From: Blasia pusilla
Taxonomy: Eukaryota; Marchantiophyta; Marchantiopsida; Blasiales
Direction of reading: 5' to 3'
Assembly: GCA_050084515.1 (NCBI GenBank)
Contig: CM114272.1
Coordinates: 44,020,001 to 44,084,000, forward strand
Length of the DNA stretch: 64,000 nt
The notes beneath the pieces are model-generated. The model was not told the origin of the DNA. It ran no database searches and was given only the letters and a program-made list of their open reading frames with translations. A program made the position numbers and the translations under genes. This document shows positions 10,661-22,080 of the stretch, piece after piece. The number at the start of each line of letters is the position of its first letter. Positions within the stretch are counted from its first letter, which is position 1.

Positions 10661-12340
10661 ATGGTGTGCTAGTAGAGGCCATTCCTTATGTAGGACCGTA
10701 GTGGCTTGGTAGAGATGCGGTTCCATACATAGGGTTGGGGATTACTCACTTGGGGGTGACTTTCCCAGTAGGGCCTGCTCTTAGGTTGGAGGATATAAGG
10801 TGGCTTGCCCTCAAAGAACAGTCAGTTCTTTGAGTTGAGCCTGTTGCGTTGGGAGTTAGCCTTGGTAGTCAGTAGAGCTCTTGGCTATGGTGTTTCCCGC
10901 AAGCTTCGACCTAGATTCTCCCATCGTGGAGTGGGTTTGGCTTGATTGTATATGATCGTAAACGTGTTTTATGACAGTAGGTCTTTCACGGATTTCACTC
11001 AAAGAACTGGAGTTGATCGATGGTAGCTTTGATTGTAGATCAGTAGGATCTGGTTAGGGCTGATTGTGTACTCATCCGTGGATGTTCGTGGCTTGTGGCC
11101 TAGGTTGGAGGTGTGAATCTGGTGCGCGATTGGTTGGGAAAGAAGCGCCTTGCTGAGAGCTTTCCAACGCGATTTAGATCGCCGGATTTCGTCAAGGGAG
11201 TTGGAAGTTATCAAGGATTGAAGATTTTGGTTCGTGTTCGACGGTTTTCTGATGTGGAGAGCTTGGAGTGCGGAAGCTCTGCCGCACTCCTTGGGCTTTA
11301 TGATTGGAGCGCTTTACGAAAGGAGGTGCATAGATATCGACCAGAGGGAGAGCGCTTTACGCTTGGAGCGCGCAACGAAAGAAACACTACGTGCCTTCTT
11401 TTCTCAGCGATTTTTAGAAGTGTCTTCGTGTGCGGAAATCGTAAAGCTCATCCAGATCGGGTGAGAGGTTCCTATTGCTACTCGTATTGTGATCTCCTGT
11501 GAATCTATCTGCTCGAGTGTGTGGAGCGTTGCGGATTTATGCGTGCATGAAACTTGGCGGAAGCGCTGTCGGATTTGCGATTCTGGAGGTGTATGGACAG
11601 CAAGTTTGTTTGATTTTTAGCTCGGAGTACAGAGCTCGGTTGTAGCTGATTTTTTGTGGAGAGATAGCTATGGTGGTCAATTGAATTCTGGTCGAAATAG
11701 ATTCGATTTCAGTCACGGATTTGTGAAGTAATTTCTGATCGAAATTTCGCGGACTAGCTCAAGGTCTGGCTATGGTGGACAGCGGATCGAAGGGGCTGGT
11801 TGGTTGGTGACTCGTTCATTGTTGGAGACGCCTATCCCGTTGGGGGCGCCCTGGTTGGGCCTCTCTCCATAGCGAAGCATGGCGAAGCGTGGCGAACGGG
11901 GCATGTCTCGAGCATTTCTCGGCGTTTCGAGGCTTCGAGGCTTCGAGGCTTCGAGGCAACTCGTGGTAGCTCGGGGCGAGTGGGCGTGAGAGGCGGAGTA
12001 AGGAGCAAGGAGCAAGCAAGCAAGCTTGCTTGCTTGGGCGTGAGGCAATTTTTTCAGGATTTGGGATTTGAGTTTTGCATAACTGGTCACCCATCTTTGG
12101 GCTATTCTGCCTCGAGGACGCTTAACTGTTGAGTTCTTAACTATGCCAGTGTACACACTATTGTAGCTCATTTGGTGCTATTTGGAGATGTGTTAGGCGC
12201 TTTATGCATCTCAGGTTTTTGGTTGATGTACCTCTAGCGCATAGTACGGTGTAGCCTCTCCATGCAGGTGATATTTTCAGGTGTTGCTAGTTCGACTAGT
12301 ACGTCATCGACCCGCGGCGGAGTAGCTATTGCGTTAGAAT
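10661..12340 (+). other. Non-coding region between elements A and B
   Basis: RT similarity fades after 10660 and no RNase H or integrase motif is readable. 11100-11770 is LTR/leader-like in composition. 11880-12040 is low complexity, with GCGAAGC and GGCTTCGAG repeats and a 24-bp perfect palindrome at 12013-12036. I see no gene. It may hold the 3' end of A and the 5' LTR of B, but no matching terminal repeats were recognised. Confidence 0.4.
11930..12036. repeat. Short tandem repeats and palindrome
   Basis: GGCTTCGAG is repeated in tandem (about 11930-11960). Further on, AGCAAGCAAGC-type repeats form a perfect 24-bp palindrome centred on AAGCTT (12013-12036). Confidence 0.8.
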
Positions 12341-12859
12341 TGTATGGTGGGTTTTGTGGATTCAGGGAGCACCACGTTTGGTGGATTGTCTTACCTTGAT
12401 TTCCATTTGCGATTGGAGGGTTGTTGTTGGATTTCCTGTGTTTGGATCCCCTCCATCGTGCTTCTTGCTTGCGCGCCCATTGTTAGGGTTGACGTTGATT
12501 TCCAGAGTAGTGTTACTCCTGTGTGCTACTGATAGTGAGGCTCGAGTGATGACCAATAGACCGTGGGAGGCTTGTTGTGGTGATGAGAGGTTAGGTTTCC
12601 TACACCCATAGCTAGTAGAGCTACAATAGTAGAGCGACATCGACGTCACTTGGGTAATTTGGTGGTGGTGCGGCATCGGCATTGGTCATCACGGAGCTGT
12701 CGGGTGGTCTGGTTGGGGACCGTGGGTGCGGCGATGGTGGTTTCACACGGAGTGGATTTAGGTATCGGCTACCTTTTCCACTTCCGACGGTTGATGAAGA
12801 GGAGGACGAGGGTGTTCCAAACACCGAGTCTTCTACGTTGTTATCGAGTGTTGCAGCTC

Positions 12860-14090
12860 CATTGATTTGGGACATGGACGGTGGATATGGGGCCATGAAG
12901 GGCCCACGACGATACTCAATGGTGCAGTGGGCACCATTGAGTTGGAGGACTTCATGCAGGAGTTTGATACGTGGTGTGATATGCACGGATGTTTTGAACG
13001 CCACGTTGTTTACACCCTTCTTGGCTTGGAAGGGGTTGTTTCAGAACTTGGAAGGACCACCCATGGATGATTACCATGAGTTTAGGAAAGACCATATTGC
13101 TGAGATTGAGGCGTGGAGACAATATTGGTCTCCAGGCTATGTGTCTATCACCCATGGTGGTATTGGTAGTAGTGCTCCTACTATGCCAGCCAGCCCGACG
13201 TTGAGTGGTACCAGTACGAGCCGGAGTGGGGGTACCAGTGGAGGTACTAGTGGAGGTACTAGTGGAGGTACTAGTGCCCCACCATCGTTTAGCCTGATTG
13301 CTGAGAGTTCTTCAAGAGGTTGAAGAAGAACTATCAAGGAGTGAAGACGGAGAAGTTGAGGAATCTTCAGGACTTTGAGCGAAAGACTGGTGAGAGTCTT
13401 CGTGAGGCATACACGCGTATGCGACGCTTGATTTCAGTTACCCAAGGTGTGACTGAGTTTTGGTATGGGATCTTGGACAGAGATTTGCGCCGTAGGGTAC
13501 GTGATGCTACTCTTATGAGTGATGATTCACCCACATTGACCCATGTGTTTGCTCTATCTGAGAAGATTGAGCTTAACATGGTGAAGGAGAGAGTGGTGAC
13601 ATCCGCATTCAAGAGGAATACAACTACTACTTCGTGTTCACCGCCCACCACCTCACAGTCTCGTAGTAGTGGTGGTGGTAGTAGTAGTGGGAGTCGTGGG
13701 GGGTACACGCGACCTCAGTCAAGTCCTAGAGGGACATTTGTGCAGAGACCATTGCCTTCATTTGCTGCCCCGCAGCAAGGACAGTCATGTTGGACATGTG
13801 GAGGTGATCATGTTAGGAAGTTTTGTCCCCAAGAGGATGGGAGATGGACTTTGGAGGACGGGCCTCAGTCGGCCACAACTCAGTGTGATCATTGCGGGAG
13901 ACTAGGTCATCCTCGAGAGCGTTGCTTTGATCTTCATCCAGAGTTGAGATCAGGTCGTGGCCGTGGTGGAGTAGCTCCAAGAGGCCGAGGTGGTAGAGGT
14001 GGTAGGGGTGGTAGAGGTGGACCAGTGGTTGGAGAGCCTCGGTGGCTACCCCTACCACTACGACAAGTCGACTATGGCCGCCGAGATTGA
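12860..14090 (+). pseudogene. gag of element B
   Basis: The capsid part (GAVGTIELEDFMQEFDTWCD near 12930, then FLAWKGLFQNLEGPPMDDYH after a frameshift near 12985) matches A and D. A serine/glycine/threonine spacer contains a four-fold GGTS repeat (about 13225-13275). After a stop at about 13322, the frame 13320-14090 carries SLREAYTRMRRLISVTQGVT, LSEKIELNMVKERVV and two zinc knuckles. These are CWTCGGDHVRKFC (a C-x2-C-x3-H-x4-C variant) and CDHCGRLGHPRERC (C-x2-C-x4-H-x4-C). A GRGG-rich tail (about 13950-14030) follows. Nucleic-acid binding by the knuckles is expected for a Gag. Confidence 0.85.
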
Positions 14091-14479
14091 GCGATTGGAG
14101 TAGAAGTTGGCTACTATGGGTGGTATCCAAAGATAGATCAGTTCAGGAGCGAGGGGCTTCCACCTCTTATGGAGGGATGATCTCTCTTATATGGCGAGTG
14201 CAAAGACAAAAGTTGAGGCATCAGTGCAGATTCTGAGAGGAGCCACTCGCCGTCGAGCCATGTGGTGCTATTGTGAGTTGGACCCAAAGAGGGGTGAGGC
14301 CGGGAGGCAGGCTAGGCTTCCCAGTCATTCTTGTTGTCGAGGTGCTTAGGACTCCATCCATGGTTCCTACGCGACCTATTGAGCCGACATTGGGGATCGA
14401 GGCATCTACATCGGCGTGTAGTAGACACGGATGCAAAGATCGATCAAGATTGTGCGGATGGCAACCGGTGTTGGGATCC

Positions 14480-15250
14480 CCATTGTTTTCGGCCACGGAG
14501 CTGATGGCTTTAGGAGTTGACTTAGCTCCTGTATTTCAGCTAGTAGCCACATTGTGTGAACGTGGGGGTGTTACTGCCACACGTGTTGAGGTGGATGAGG
14601 ATGTTGCGATGGAGCGACCCTCTATGTCAGGTGTAGCATTGAGTACGGTGCTACTTGGCGCAAAGCGGCGGCGAAGATGGATGCATTACCGGCCGGCCAG
14701 CCATTGATCGTGAGAGGCTTACACCTGGTGTATGTATGTTGGACAACCGGAGTGGGATCTTCCGATTGGTGAGTCCTACAGGACAGGTGTATAGACCAGA
14801 TAGAGTCTTCTTAGACTCTAGTGCCCAACCTTTGATGTTGGGAAAGGCCGCATGTATTGGTTTGGGTATTCGGAGGTCAGAGCTTGAGCCTTGCCCATTC
14901 CTGATTCAAACATCACTTGGAGGAGCCAATGATAGGTCTCAATTCATGACACGGGAGAAGTTTTCTGTACAGTTGAGACCAGATCATGCGACTGATAGCT
15001 CCCCGTTGGGAGTATCTGCGGTAGTCACATCAGCCTAGTCGTATGATGTACTAGTTGGAGGAGCAGTATTGTACCCGATGGGTTTTCAGATGGATTACTG
15101 GACTGAGACAGCGACTTACAGACCTGGTTGGGAGTCCGGGGATGGATGTATGAGCCAAGTTCGTGTGAGATTTATTTCTGGGGCTCGACCAGGAGGGTCT
15201 TCCCCAACAGTCCTAGCATCTGTGGCTGGTTTTAGTGTAGTAGTCACTTG
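14480..15250 (+). pseudogene. Aspartic protease region of element B
   Basis: The pre-protease stretch FSATELMALGVDLAPVFQLVAT has a counterpart in A and D. The protease active site reads RVFLDSSAQPLMLGKAA (about 14805-14850), with DSS in place of the usual DSG/DTG. Downstream SYDVLVGGAVLYPMGFQMDY and ETATYRPGW follow an internal stop at about 15038. The Ser at the third active-site position and the stop indicate decay. It is continuous in layout with the methyltransferase domain, as in A. Confidence 0.75.
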
Positions 15251-15519
15251 GCCATGAGACTTTTTGGAGGGTAATGTTTCTGCTATGGATTCTCCTGCGC
15301 ATGAGGAGGTAGAGGAGGTCCCTATTTTTGCAGCAGTGGCATCCTCATCGTTGGATGTGCCACTTTGGAGTTCAGGCGGTGCACTACGGCAGAGGCCGAT
15401 CACCTAGTGCAGAGGCTTGGTGTGAGGCTGTTATACCTCACGAGGAAGAGGAGGCCCCACGGCGGACTCCTACTTATGGTCCAGTTGGGTTATCCCCTTT
15501 GAATACTACACCCATTGTA

Positions 15520-16500
15520 TGGCAGTATCCGCCGGAGGGCATTTGTGTGTTAGATCTCTTTGGTGGGATTAGCACTAGTTTGGGCTGTAGATGTTGCAGG
15601 CGGTATTCTGTCTTGGAGATACGTGTATGTGGAGCAAGATGAGACGGCCTGCAGAGTCTCATCCCGACATATTGGTCGATTGATGCGGAGATATCCTGAG
15701 TTGTTGTCGCCATCAGCTATTCGTGGGTACCAGCGTGCTTTACCATCACACATTGCATTGTTGGGGGCGCACGACCTTGAGAGGGTTGGTCCTGTGGATT
15801 TGGTGATTGTTGGATGGCCATGTCAGGGTCATACACACGTCGGGTCGTGGTGAGGGATTACATGACCCTAGGTCTCGATTGTTTTGGGAGATGTTACGGG
15901 TGTTATGACATCTTCAGGTTCATCAAGCACGTGCTCTAGCTTACATTCTGGAGAATGTTCCATTGTTGGGTGACACTCGGACCCGGATGATGGCGAGTGT
16001 TCATGAGGTGCGGTCTTGGATTGGACCAGCGGTGTTGTTGGATGCTGTGCCATGAAGTTGGCTCAGCGTGCACATTGTCCACGCTTGTGGTGGACAAACT
16101 TGTTGCCTAGGGAGGTTCTACGTCGAGCATATGATGCAGTGCAGCGGGATCCTCGCCTTACAGTGGATAGTATCTTGGATACTGGGCGACTTTCTCAAGT
16201 GGTGAGGGTTATTGATCGGTCATCCATGGCAATGGTGAACCGTGTGGGCCAGCCTAGGATGGCACTACCCACATTTGTGAGTTTTCCCTCGTCACATGCC
16301 TACAGGGAAGGTGGTACGGGGCTTGTATGGGATTCTCATGTGCGACGATTGGTGGAGCCTAAGGTGATGAGAGAGCGTGCGATGGGATTTGCTCTTGGTG
16401 TGACAAATAGTTGCTTCTATTTTCGAGGCTTCACGACGTCATGTGTTGGGTCAGGCCATGGACCTGAATTGTTTGACTTGGATTTTGAGTCTTGGTATGG
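15520..16500 (+). pseudogene. C5 DNA methyltransferase domain, element B
   Basis: Motifs appear in canonical order. Motif I is VLDLFGGIST (about 15549-15580). VEQDETACRV is the acidic AdoMet-contact region (about 15635). LVIVGWPCQGHT has the catalytic Cys codon at 15821-15823. ILENVPLLGDTR has ENV at 15951-15959. A motif-VIII-like CPRLWWTNLLP lies near 16078. VNRVGQPRMALPTFVSFPSSHA and RERAMGFALG fill the region before motif X. HVLGQAMDLNCLTWI lies near 16439-16475. The domain is scattered over three frames, so it is inactive now. The same motifs occur at the same relative places in A. Its size resembles DNMT3/DRM enzymes, but PCQ rather than PCN at the active site is noted. Confidence 0.85.
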
Positions 16501-16741
16501 CGAGCGGCGTCGACCGGACTATGTCGTGGGTCTTCCACCCCTTGTAATGAGCTCGATGGCTACCGGGACGGTAGAGGCATCGGCTGGGGGCGAGGAGAGT
16601 AGTAGTTTGCATCCTTGGAGTAAATGGGATGTAATGGCTGGGCATGTGGAGTCGGTTGCTCATGCTTGTGGAGGAGTTATTTGCTCAGATGATGGTGTAG
16701 CTAAGGGTGTACCATCTTGTGAGGGGGTTGCGTAGCAGCCA

Positions 16742-18230
16742 ATGGCATCGTCCTCTCCCTCTAGTGTGCCAGTGGAGGAGACTTGGGAGCCATTACTTGG
16801 GCCCAAGCTTACGGGAGGTGAGAAACGACGCTTGACACAGTTCCTACGTGCTTATAAGAGTTGTTTTGCCTTTAGCATGAAGGAGTTGGGTTCTCTGGTT
16901 GGACCCGGTATACGGATTGATTTGGCTAGTGATACGCCAATCTTCCGTCGTCCCTATCGATATAGTGATATGGAGAGGGACCTGATTCAGAGTAGGACGT
17001 TGGACCTTTTGGAGGTTGGATTAGTGGAGTTGTCGCATGGAGAGTATGCATCGCCCCTTTGTCATGCTGCTAAAAAAGGATATGCATGGCAACTACACGG
17101 ATAGGCGGATGTGTGGAGATTACCGTCCTATCAATCGGCAAACCAAGGCCGATAGGTATGCCATGCCTACACATGAGGAGATCTTTGATGTGGTGGGACA
17201 GGAAAAGATTTTCAGTACTTTGGATCTTCGGGCAGGATACCATCAATTTCCGATTCGGGAGAGTGACAAGGCCAAGACAGCATTTTGGGGTGTCAACTCT
17301 CATGGCAAGGATTGTTTGTACCAGTGGAAATTCTTACCCTTTGGGTTGAAGAATGCACCTGCCGAGTTTCAAAGAGTGATGGACAGGATCCTAGCAGGGT
17401 TGGATTTTGTTCGGTGTTACATTGATGATATCTTGGTGTTCAGTAACACGGTGGAGGAGCATCAGATACATTTGCAGATGGTGTTTGAGCGGTTGAAAGC
17501 TCATGGTCTACGTTTGCATCCAGGAAAGTGTAAGTTCTTCCATGAGGATGTTGAGAACTTGGGTCATGTGATCTATCGAGGTGGTTTGGGAGTTCAACAA
17601 GCAAAGGTGGAGGCTATTGCACTTATTCCGCATCCAGTAGATGTGAGTAGAGTTCGAGCATTCATGGGATTGGCGAACTACTATTGGAGGTATGTGAAGG
17701 GATTTAGTGCTATGGCAAAGCCTTTGAACCAATTTCTGAAATCAGATCAAGAGTGGCACTTTGGGAGATGATCGGGAGAGAGCTTTTGTGGAGCTTAAGG
17801 CCCGGATTGGTGGCGGCGCCTATCTTGAGGAGACCTATCGAGGGCGCCCATTTGATTACACACCGATTGGAGTAGGTTGGGACTTGGAGCGGTGTTGACA
17901 CAACATGATGATGAGCACATGGAGTTTGTGGTGGCCTATGCAAGTCGTTCGAATAATGCAATGAGTCGGCGCTATAGTTCATATGAGGGAGAGTGCTTGG
18001 CAAAGAGTGTGGGTTGTGGCACACTTTAGGTGTTACTTGTTTGGCACACAGTTTACCCTTGTTCTTCGATCACCCGGCCGCTCAAGTGGTTGATGGAGTC
18101 GGACAAGCTTACAGGGGAAGCTTGCACGGTGGGCTCTTATCTTACACGAGTATGACTTCCTGATGGTACATAGACCTGGAGTTGCCAACCTTGATGTTGA
18201 TAGGTTGAGTAGGAACCCATGTACTAGCCA
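16742..18230 (+). pseudogene. Reverse transcriptase and RNase H of element B
   Basis: RT blocks are WEPLLGPKLTGGEKRRL, CFAFSMKELGSLVGPGIRID, TPIFRRPYRYSD, then after a shift MCGDYRPINRQTKADRYAMP, FSTLDLRAGYHQFPIR, FLPFGLKNAPAEFQRVMD and YIDDILVFSNTV (YIDD near 17418). LHPGKCKFFHEDVENLGHVI and AFMGLANYYWRYVKGFS follow. The frame 17037-17771 is the longest intact RT piece in the window. RNase H (17770-18230) is broken, but SSYEGECLA, FRCYLFGTQFTLVL, GKLARWALILHEYDF and HRPGVANLDVDRLSR can be read. The latter end is typical of Ty3/gypsy before integrase. Confidence 0.9.
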
Positions 18231-19126
18231 AGAGGATACAATTGGGGCTAGATGGCATGGCGAGGTTGATGAGGAGATGGTGCCAGGTTGGCATGCATCC
18301 GCCTTTTTATGTTGGTTAGGGGTGGACTCTAGTATGGAGGACCACATGATATCTTACTCTAGTCAGAGGGTAGATGGCCAGCCTTCAGATCCTAAGGTTG
18401 GAGATGGTGGTACGGATCAGCGTGATATTCATGATGATGCGTTGGTGTTGGAGTTCCTACGGACCAGTAGGGTGCCAGGCATAGTGAGTGCCAAGGAGCG
18501 AGACCGTGTTCTTCAACGTGCTAAGAGGTATCGATTGGAGGGAACACATATTCTCCCCGTGTGGGAGGATGGTAGAGTACGAGTAGTGCCACATTTGGCT
18601 CAGAGAGAGCGCATTGTGCGACATGCCCATGAGGAGTTGGGACATTTTGGGGTAAAGCGTACGTATAGCTTACTCCTTGGCGAGTATTGGTGGCGTGGCA
18701 TGCATACTCAGGTGCAGCAGTTGGTGTCACGTTGTATGGTTTGTGACCGGGTGAGGGCATCATTTAATGCCCCTACACCACAATTACACCCCTTGCTTAT
18801 TATGGGGTTGGGTTATCGTTGGAGTGTGGACTTTGCGGGACCGTTACCGTTGACTGTACGACATCATCGATATGTGTTGGTGATGGTGGAGCACTTCTCC
18901 AAGTGGATTGAGTTGGTGGCATTACCGGACAAGGCAAGTGAGGGAACGGCATATGCGTTTCTGGATAGAGTGCTTAGTCATTTTGGTGCACCACCGGTGA
19001 AGTCTTTGACCGACCGAGTCTGAGTTTTGGGGTGAGTTTCAGATCTTGTATGACAAGGCGTTGATTGATCATCGGACCACGTCTCAAGATCATCCAGAGG
19101 CGGATGGTTTGGCTGAGACGAAGATG
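18163..19126 (+). pseudogene. Integrase of element B
   Basis: An open frame (18163-19023) has the HHCC zinc-binding domain (HAHEELGHFG and CMVCDRV, about 18620-18750). The start of the DDE core follows with WSVDFAGPLPLTVRHHRYVL (about 18820-18880) and SKWIELVALPDKAS. A stop after SLTDRV (second Asp) is followed in another frame by HPEADGLAE (catalytic Glu region, about 19092-19118). The reading then jumps directly into LTR-like sequence at 19128, so the C-terminal integrase domain is missing. This enzyme would have inserted element cDNA. Confidence 0.88.
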
Positions 19127-19127
19127 T

Positions 19128-19206
19128 CTTTCCTAAGCCATCTTTCTCATGTTCGGCCGTTGGAGCACCTCTCTTGTATGCGTGTGAGATAGGACTAGGG
19201 TGCTAG
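19128..19206 (+). repeat. LTR fragment after integrase of B
   Basis: 79 bp match 3655-3733 of element A with few differences (CTTTCC to TGCTAG). Similarity stops at the loop side of the 14-bp hairpin found in A. Confidence 0.85.
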
Positions 19207-19304
19207 CGTCTGGATTCCTTGATAGCACAGGATGGACAAGGCTCGATATGGAGATGTAGATTGAGGAGTGGAGTTTTAGGCCGGGTGCCGTTTTTACTAC
19301 TCTT

Positions 19305-19450
19305 TATTTTTGTTGTGTGATCTCCATGTATATGTATGAGTTGATTTTTGTACATGTGTGGATCGACCCGTGTGTGGGGAAGATCGGTATTTTGTGGTGT
19401 AGATGTGACCGGCGATTTATGTTGTGTAGCAATATGTATGCGCACGACAC
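19305..19450 (+). repeat. LTR-end-like segment of element B
   Basis: It matches the reverse complement of about 60660-60800 in element D, with shared GTGATCTCCATGTATATGTA and ACATGTGTGGATC. Its last 30 bp (TTATGTTGTGTAGCAAT..GCGCACGACA) also match the end of the LTR-like copy near 26.53 kb. It is probably the 3' LTR terminus. Confidence 0.7.
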
Positions 19451-20130
19451 AAAGCCCCAGCCCGAGAGTTCAAGTAGCGCAAAACATAGCTCAGCCTACA
19501 AAATGTAGCTCGGCCAGCAATCAGACTCAAAAGCCCTGCCAGCAATTAGACTGCAACAGCCCGGGAGAAATCTCGAGCGAAAAAACACATTGTCACTATG
19601 AAAACTCAAACATTGTAACAAAAAACCCATTGTCATCAGTGAGAGAGCGAAGCAGAGACAGAGCGGAGCTTTGGTCAGAGTCGGAGAAACTAGCTGCTCA
19701 GCCAAAAAAAATAACACTTCCCCTTCCCCTCATTTCTCCCCAATTTTTTGGACCATTCTTCTTTTGGACCCTTTTTTCTTTTGAACACTTTTTAGTATTT
19801 TCTTTGTAATTATTTTGTTTTGAAAATTATTCTAACAAAAATATAACACTTCCCTTTCCCCTCAAATTTCCCCATTTCTTTGGACCATTCTCCTTCTTTT
19901 TTTGGATCCTTATTTTTAAATTGATTTTTTTTCATTTTCTTTGTAATTATTTCGTTTTAAAAAATTTTCTGTAATAAATCATTACAAAAAATTAGGGCCT
20001 TCTACAAAGGCTTCTTTCTTTCTTATTTTTTTCAACGTTCAATTGTTCTCATACTTCTTTTGTAATTATTATTTATCTCTTTATTTCACTTCATTTCTCT
20101 TCTCAAGTTAAATTCTTTGATTTGCGATGT
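19451..20130. repeat. AT/CT-rich spacer with tandem duplication
   Basis: No gene is seen. Two adjacent copies of about 130 bp (19711-19840 and 19841-19975) share AACACTTCCC(C/T)TTCCCCTC, TTTGGACCATTCT and TTTTCTTTGTAATTATTT. The stretch leads into the Helitron relic at 20.1-22.1 kb. Confidence 0.65.
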
Positions 20131-21170
20131 GTAATGTAGATGGCGAGTGCCGGCAGATTATTACTAAACCTAGAGAGAGCCCTACTGGGAATTATCACAA
20201 ACATACCAATTTTGAAACAAATTCAGGAGATCCAAATTGAAGCATCGAAGAAGACATCTCCGACGTAAGCATCTTTCTTATTTGCCTTATTTCCATTTCC
20301 ACAATGACCCCTATTTATGCTTTAATTTTGCAATGCCCCATTTTTTTCACAGTCGTCTTGTTCCATCAAACCCTACGGATTTGCGTGACTTTTGAAGAGT
20401 GATGCATGCAAATGCACAACAAAAAAGGCGTACCTTGCACAAGGAAATCTTAGCACAACAAACACAAGTTGAAGAGGAACTCCTCCTCGAAACATCTCCA
20501 ATATAAGTTCACAATATCGAAGAACATTTAGCATGTCCAAATTTACACTACATCATCTTGGCTTTTGTTTAAATTTCCTTTTTCTTAACATTCATTTGGT
20601 GTTCCAGACTTCTGATTCCATTGAATCCTGTCGACATACGTGATTTTCGGAAGGTTCTACGCTGTGAAGCCCAAAAATGAAAACGTATTGTTCGTGTAGA
20701 TAAAAGGGAAGCCTTAAAATGAAAAAATGAATCTTATTATCGAAAGTATAGAAAAAGAAGGAAAGCGCTTCATGGTCAAGTTGAGCATGCTTTGGTAGTT
20801 CAAAGTATTTCAACTATTCTAAATGAATAGGTTATAGCTATTGGTAGTCAATACATAAGGTATATATCTAACTTTTTACATCATGGCTCAAACTCTCCCA
20901 ATTTTTTTTGGGTATGAAAGTTGTATTCTAATGTTGATGTTTCTCAGACCTTTCAATGAGGATGGAGGAATGGTACAAGAAAATCAAGAAGCTCATCTTC
21001 CATCCACAGATTAGATTAATATATCACCAAGACGGGAGTTACCTGACAGTGCACTCCATGAAGATATCAAGACTATATCCACGACTAGGCCAACTACTTA
21101 TATAATACCTGAAGTTGAGTTACCCACCACTCTTCCACTCACTCAACATGAAGTTGTTGAGAATTCTTCA
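20130..21170 (+). other. Upstream part of second Helitron, unclear
   Basis: Short basic stretches are readable on the plus strand (20600-20830: SYYRKYRKRRKALHGQVEHA, with a nearby VDIRDFRKVLR). They are separated by AT-rich, intron-like gaps. They precede the recognised Helitron block and may be 5' exons of it. I cannot assign them firmly. Confidence 0.3.
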
Positions 21171-22080
21171 ACTCTTCCCCATCTCAAGGATGACGTAAGG
21201 TCAAGAGTAGATCCCGTGTCTTCTCCACAAAGTGCCACTATACCAAATGCTTCTAGAATTCCTCCGTTGTCTGTTGTTGATAGGGTTTTAAGATCAAATA
21301 CATTACTCAACCTTGCAAGAAGACCAAATTTCCAAGAAAGTGATATTAGGAAGTTGCGATTACATAGGAGTTTGAATCGTATCAATTGTCGTCATACATT
21401 GGGTTCTATGAGAGAGATATGCCCATCATGTCATGCTTTACATTGGAAATGTGAAATAGTCAAAGGTACAAAATTTAGTGACTCACCATATGACATGTGT
21501 CGTGGCCATGGGAGAATTTGTCTCTTGAAATCGTCTCCTCCATTCTTGAAATCCTTGATTTCAGGTATTGGTCCTAGAAGTCTTCATTTTCTTACCCATA
21601 CTAGAGCTTACAATTATGCGCTTCAACTTGCATCTACTGGAGTGCATATAAATGAATAAATCCATGGCACTGGACACTTTAGGGTCCAAGGAGGGATCTA
21701 CCATTCTATTGGACCCTTACATCCTGAATTGCTCAACTCTACATCCATGATACTGCAAATGAATTGGAGAATCGTGAAAGAGTTATGTCTAGATCTTTTG
21801 ATATTAATATAGATATTTTGAGAGGGCTACAAGACATGTTACATGCATGCAACCCATATGTGAAGATCTTTCGTCATATGGTATCAGAAGCAATTGACCT
21901 TAATATGTGGATCATCCTCAAGTCAAGTAAGAGAGGTCTTGATGCTAAGCGTTATAACTTACCAACTGCTTCTGAGGTTGCGGCTATTTTGCCGGGTCAC
22001 AGTACTGAACATATTGACCATCGTGATATAATTATACAAATACATGGAGGAAGAGTGAAACGTATATAAGACTTCAATGA
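21170..22080 (+). pseudogene. N-terminal Helitron protein, second copy
   Basis: Frame 21216-21659 contains LGSMREICPSCHALHWKCE, PPFLKSLISGIGPRS and HFLTHTRAYNYALQLASTGV, the N-terminal zinc-like region of plant Helitron proteins. After a break, 21764-22069 gives LRGLQDMLHACNPYVKIFR and NLPTASEVAAILPGHSTEHI ending in GGRVKRI, the block just before Helitron_like_N. Stops near 21660 and about 22070 and the absence of Rep or helicase downstream make this a truncated relic. It covers a different part of the protein than the relic at 1-2410 and lies in the opposite orientation. Confidence 0.85.

Larger units (their letters stand above)
12340..19450 (+). mobile_element. Ty3/gypsy element B with methyltransferase
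   Basis: This is a more complete relative of element A. The order is gag (12860-14090), protease (about 14700-15240), C5 methyltransferase (15520-16500), RT and RNase H (16742-18230) and integrase (18430-19115). The integrase breaks into an LTR-like fragment (19128-19206) and an LTR-end-like segment (19305-19450). Frameshifts and stops occur in gag, protease, methyltransferase, RNase H and integrase. The 3' boundary is placed at the end of similarity with element D and with the LTR copy at 26.5 kb. The 5' boundary is approximate. Confidence 0.85.

Noticed and set aside
10661-11214. RNase H and integrase of element A
   Set aside because: Expected after RT, but no motif could be read in any frame; the sequence is too decayed or replaced.
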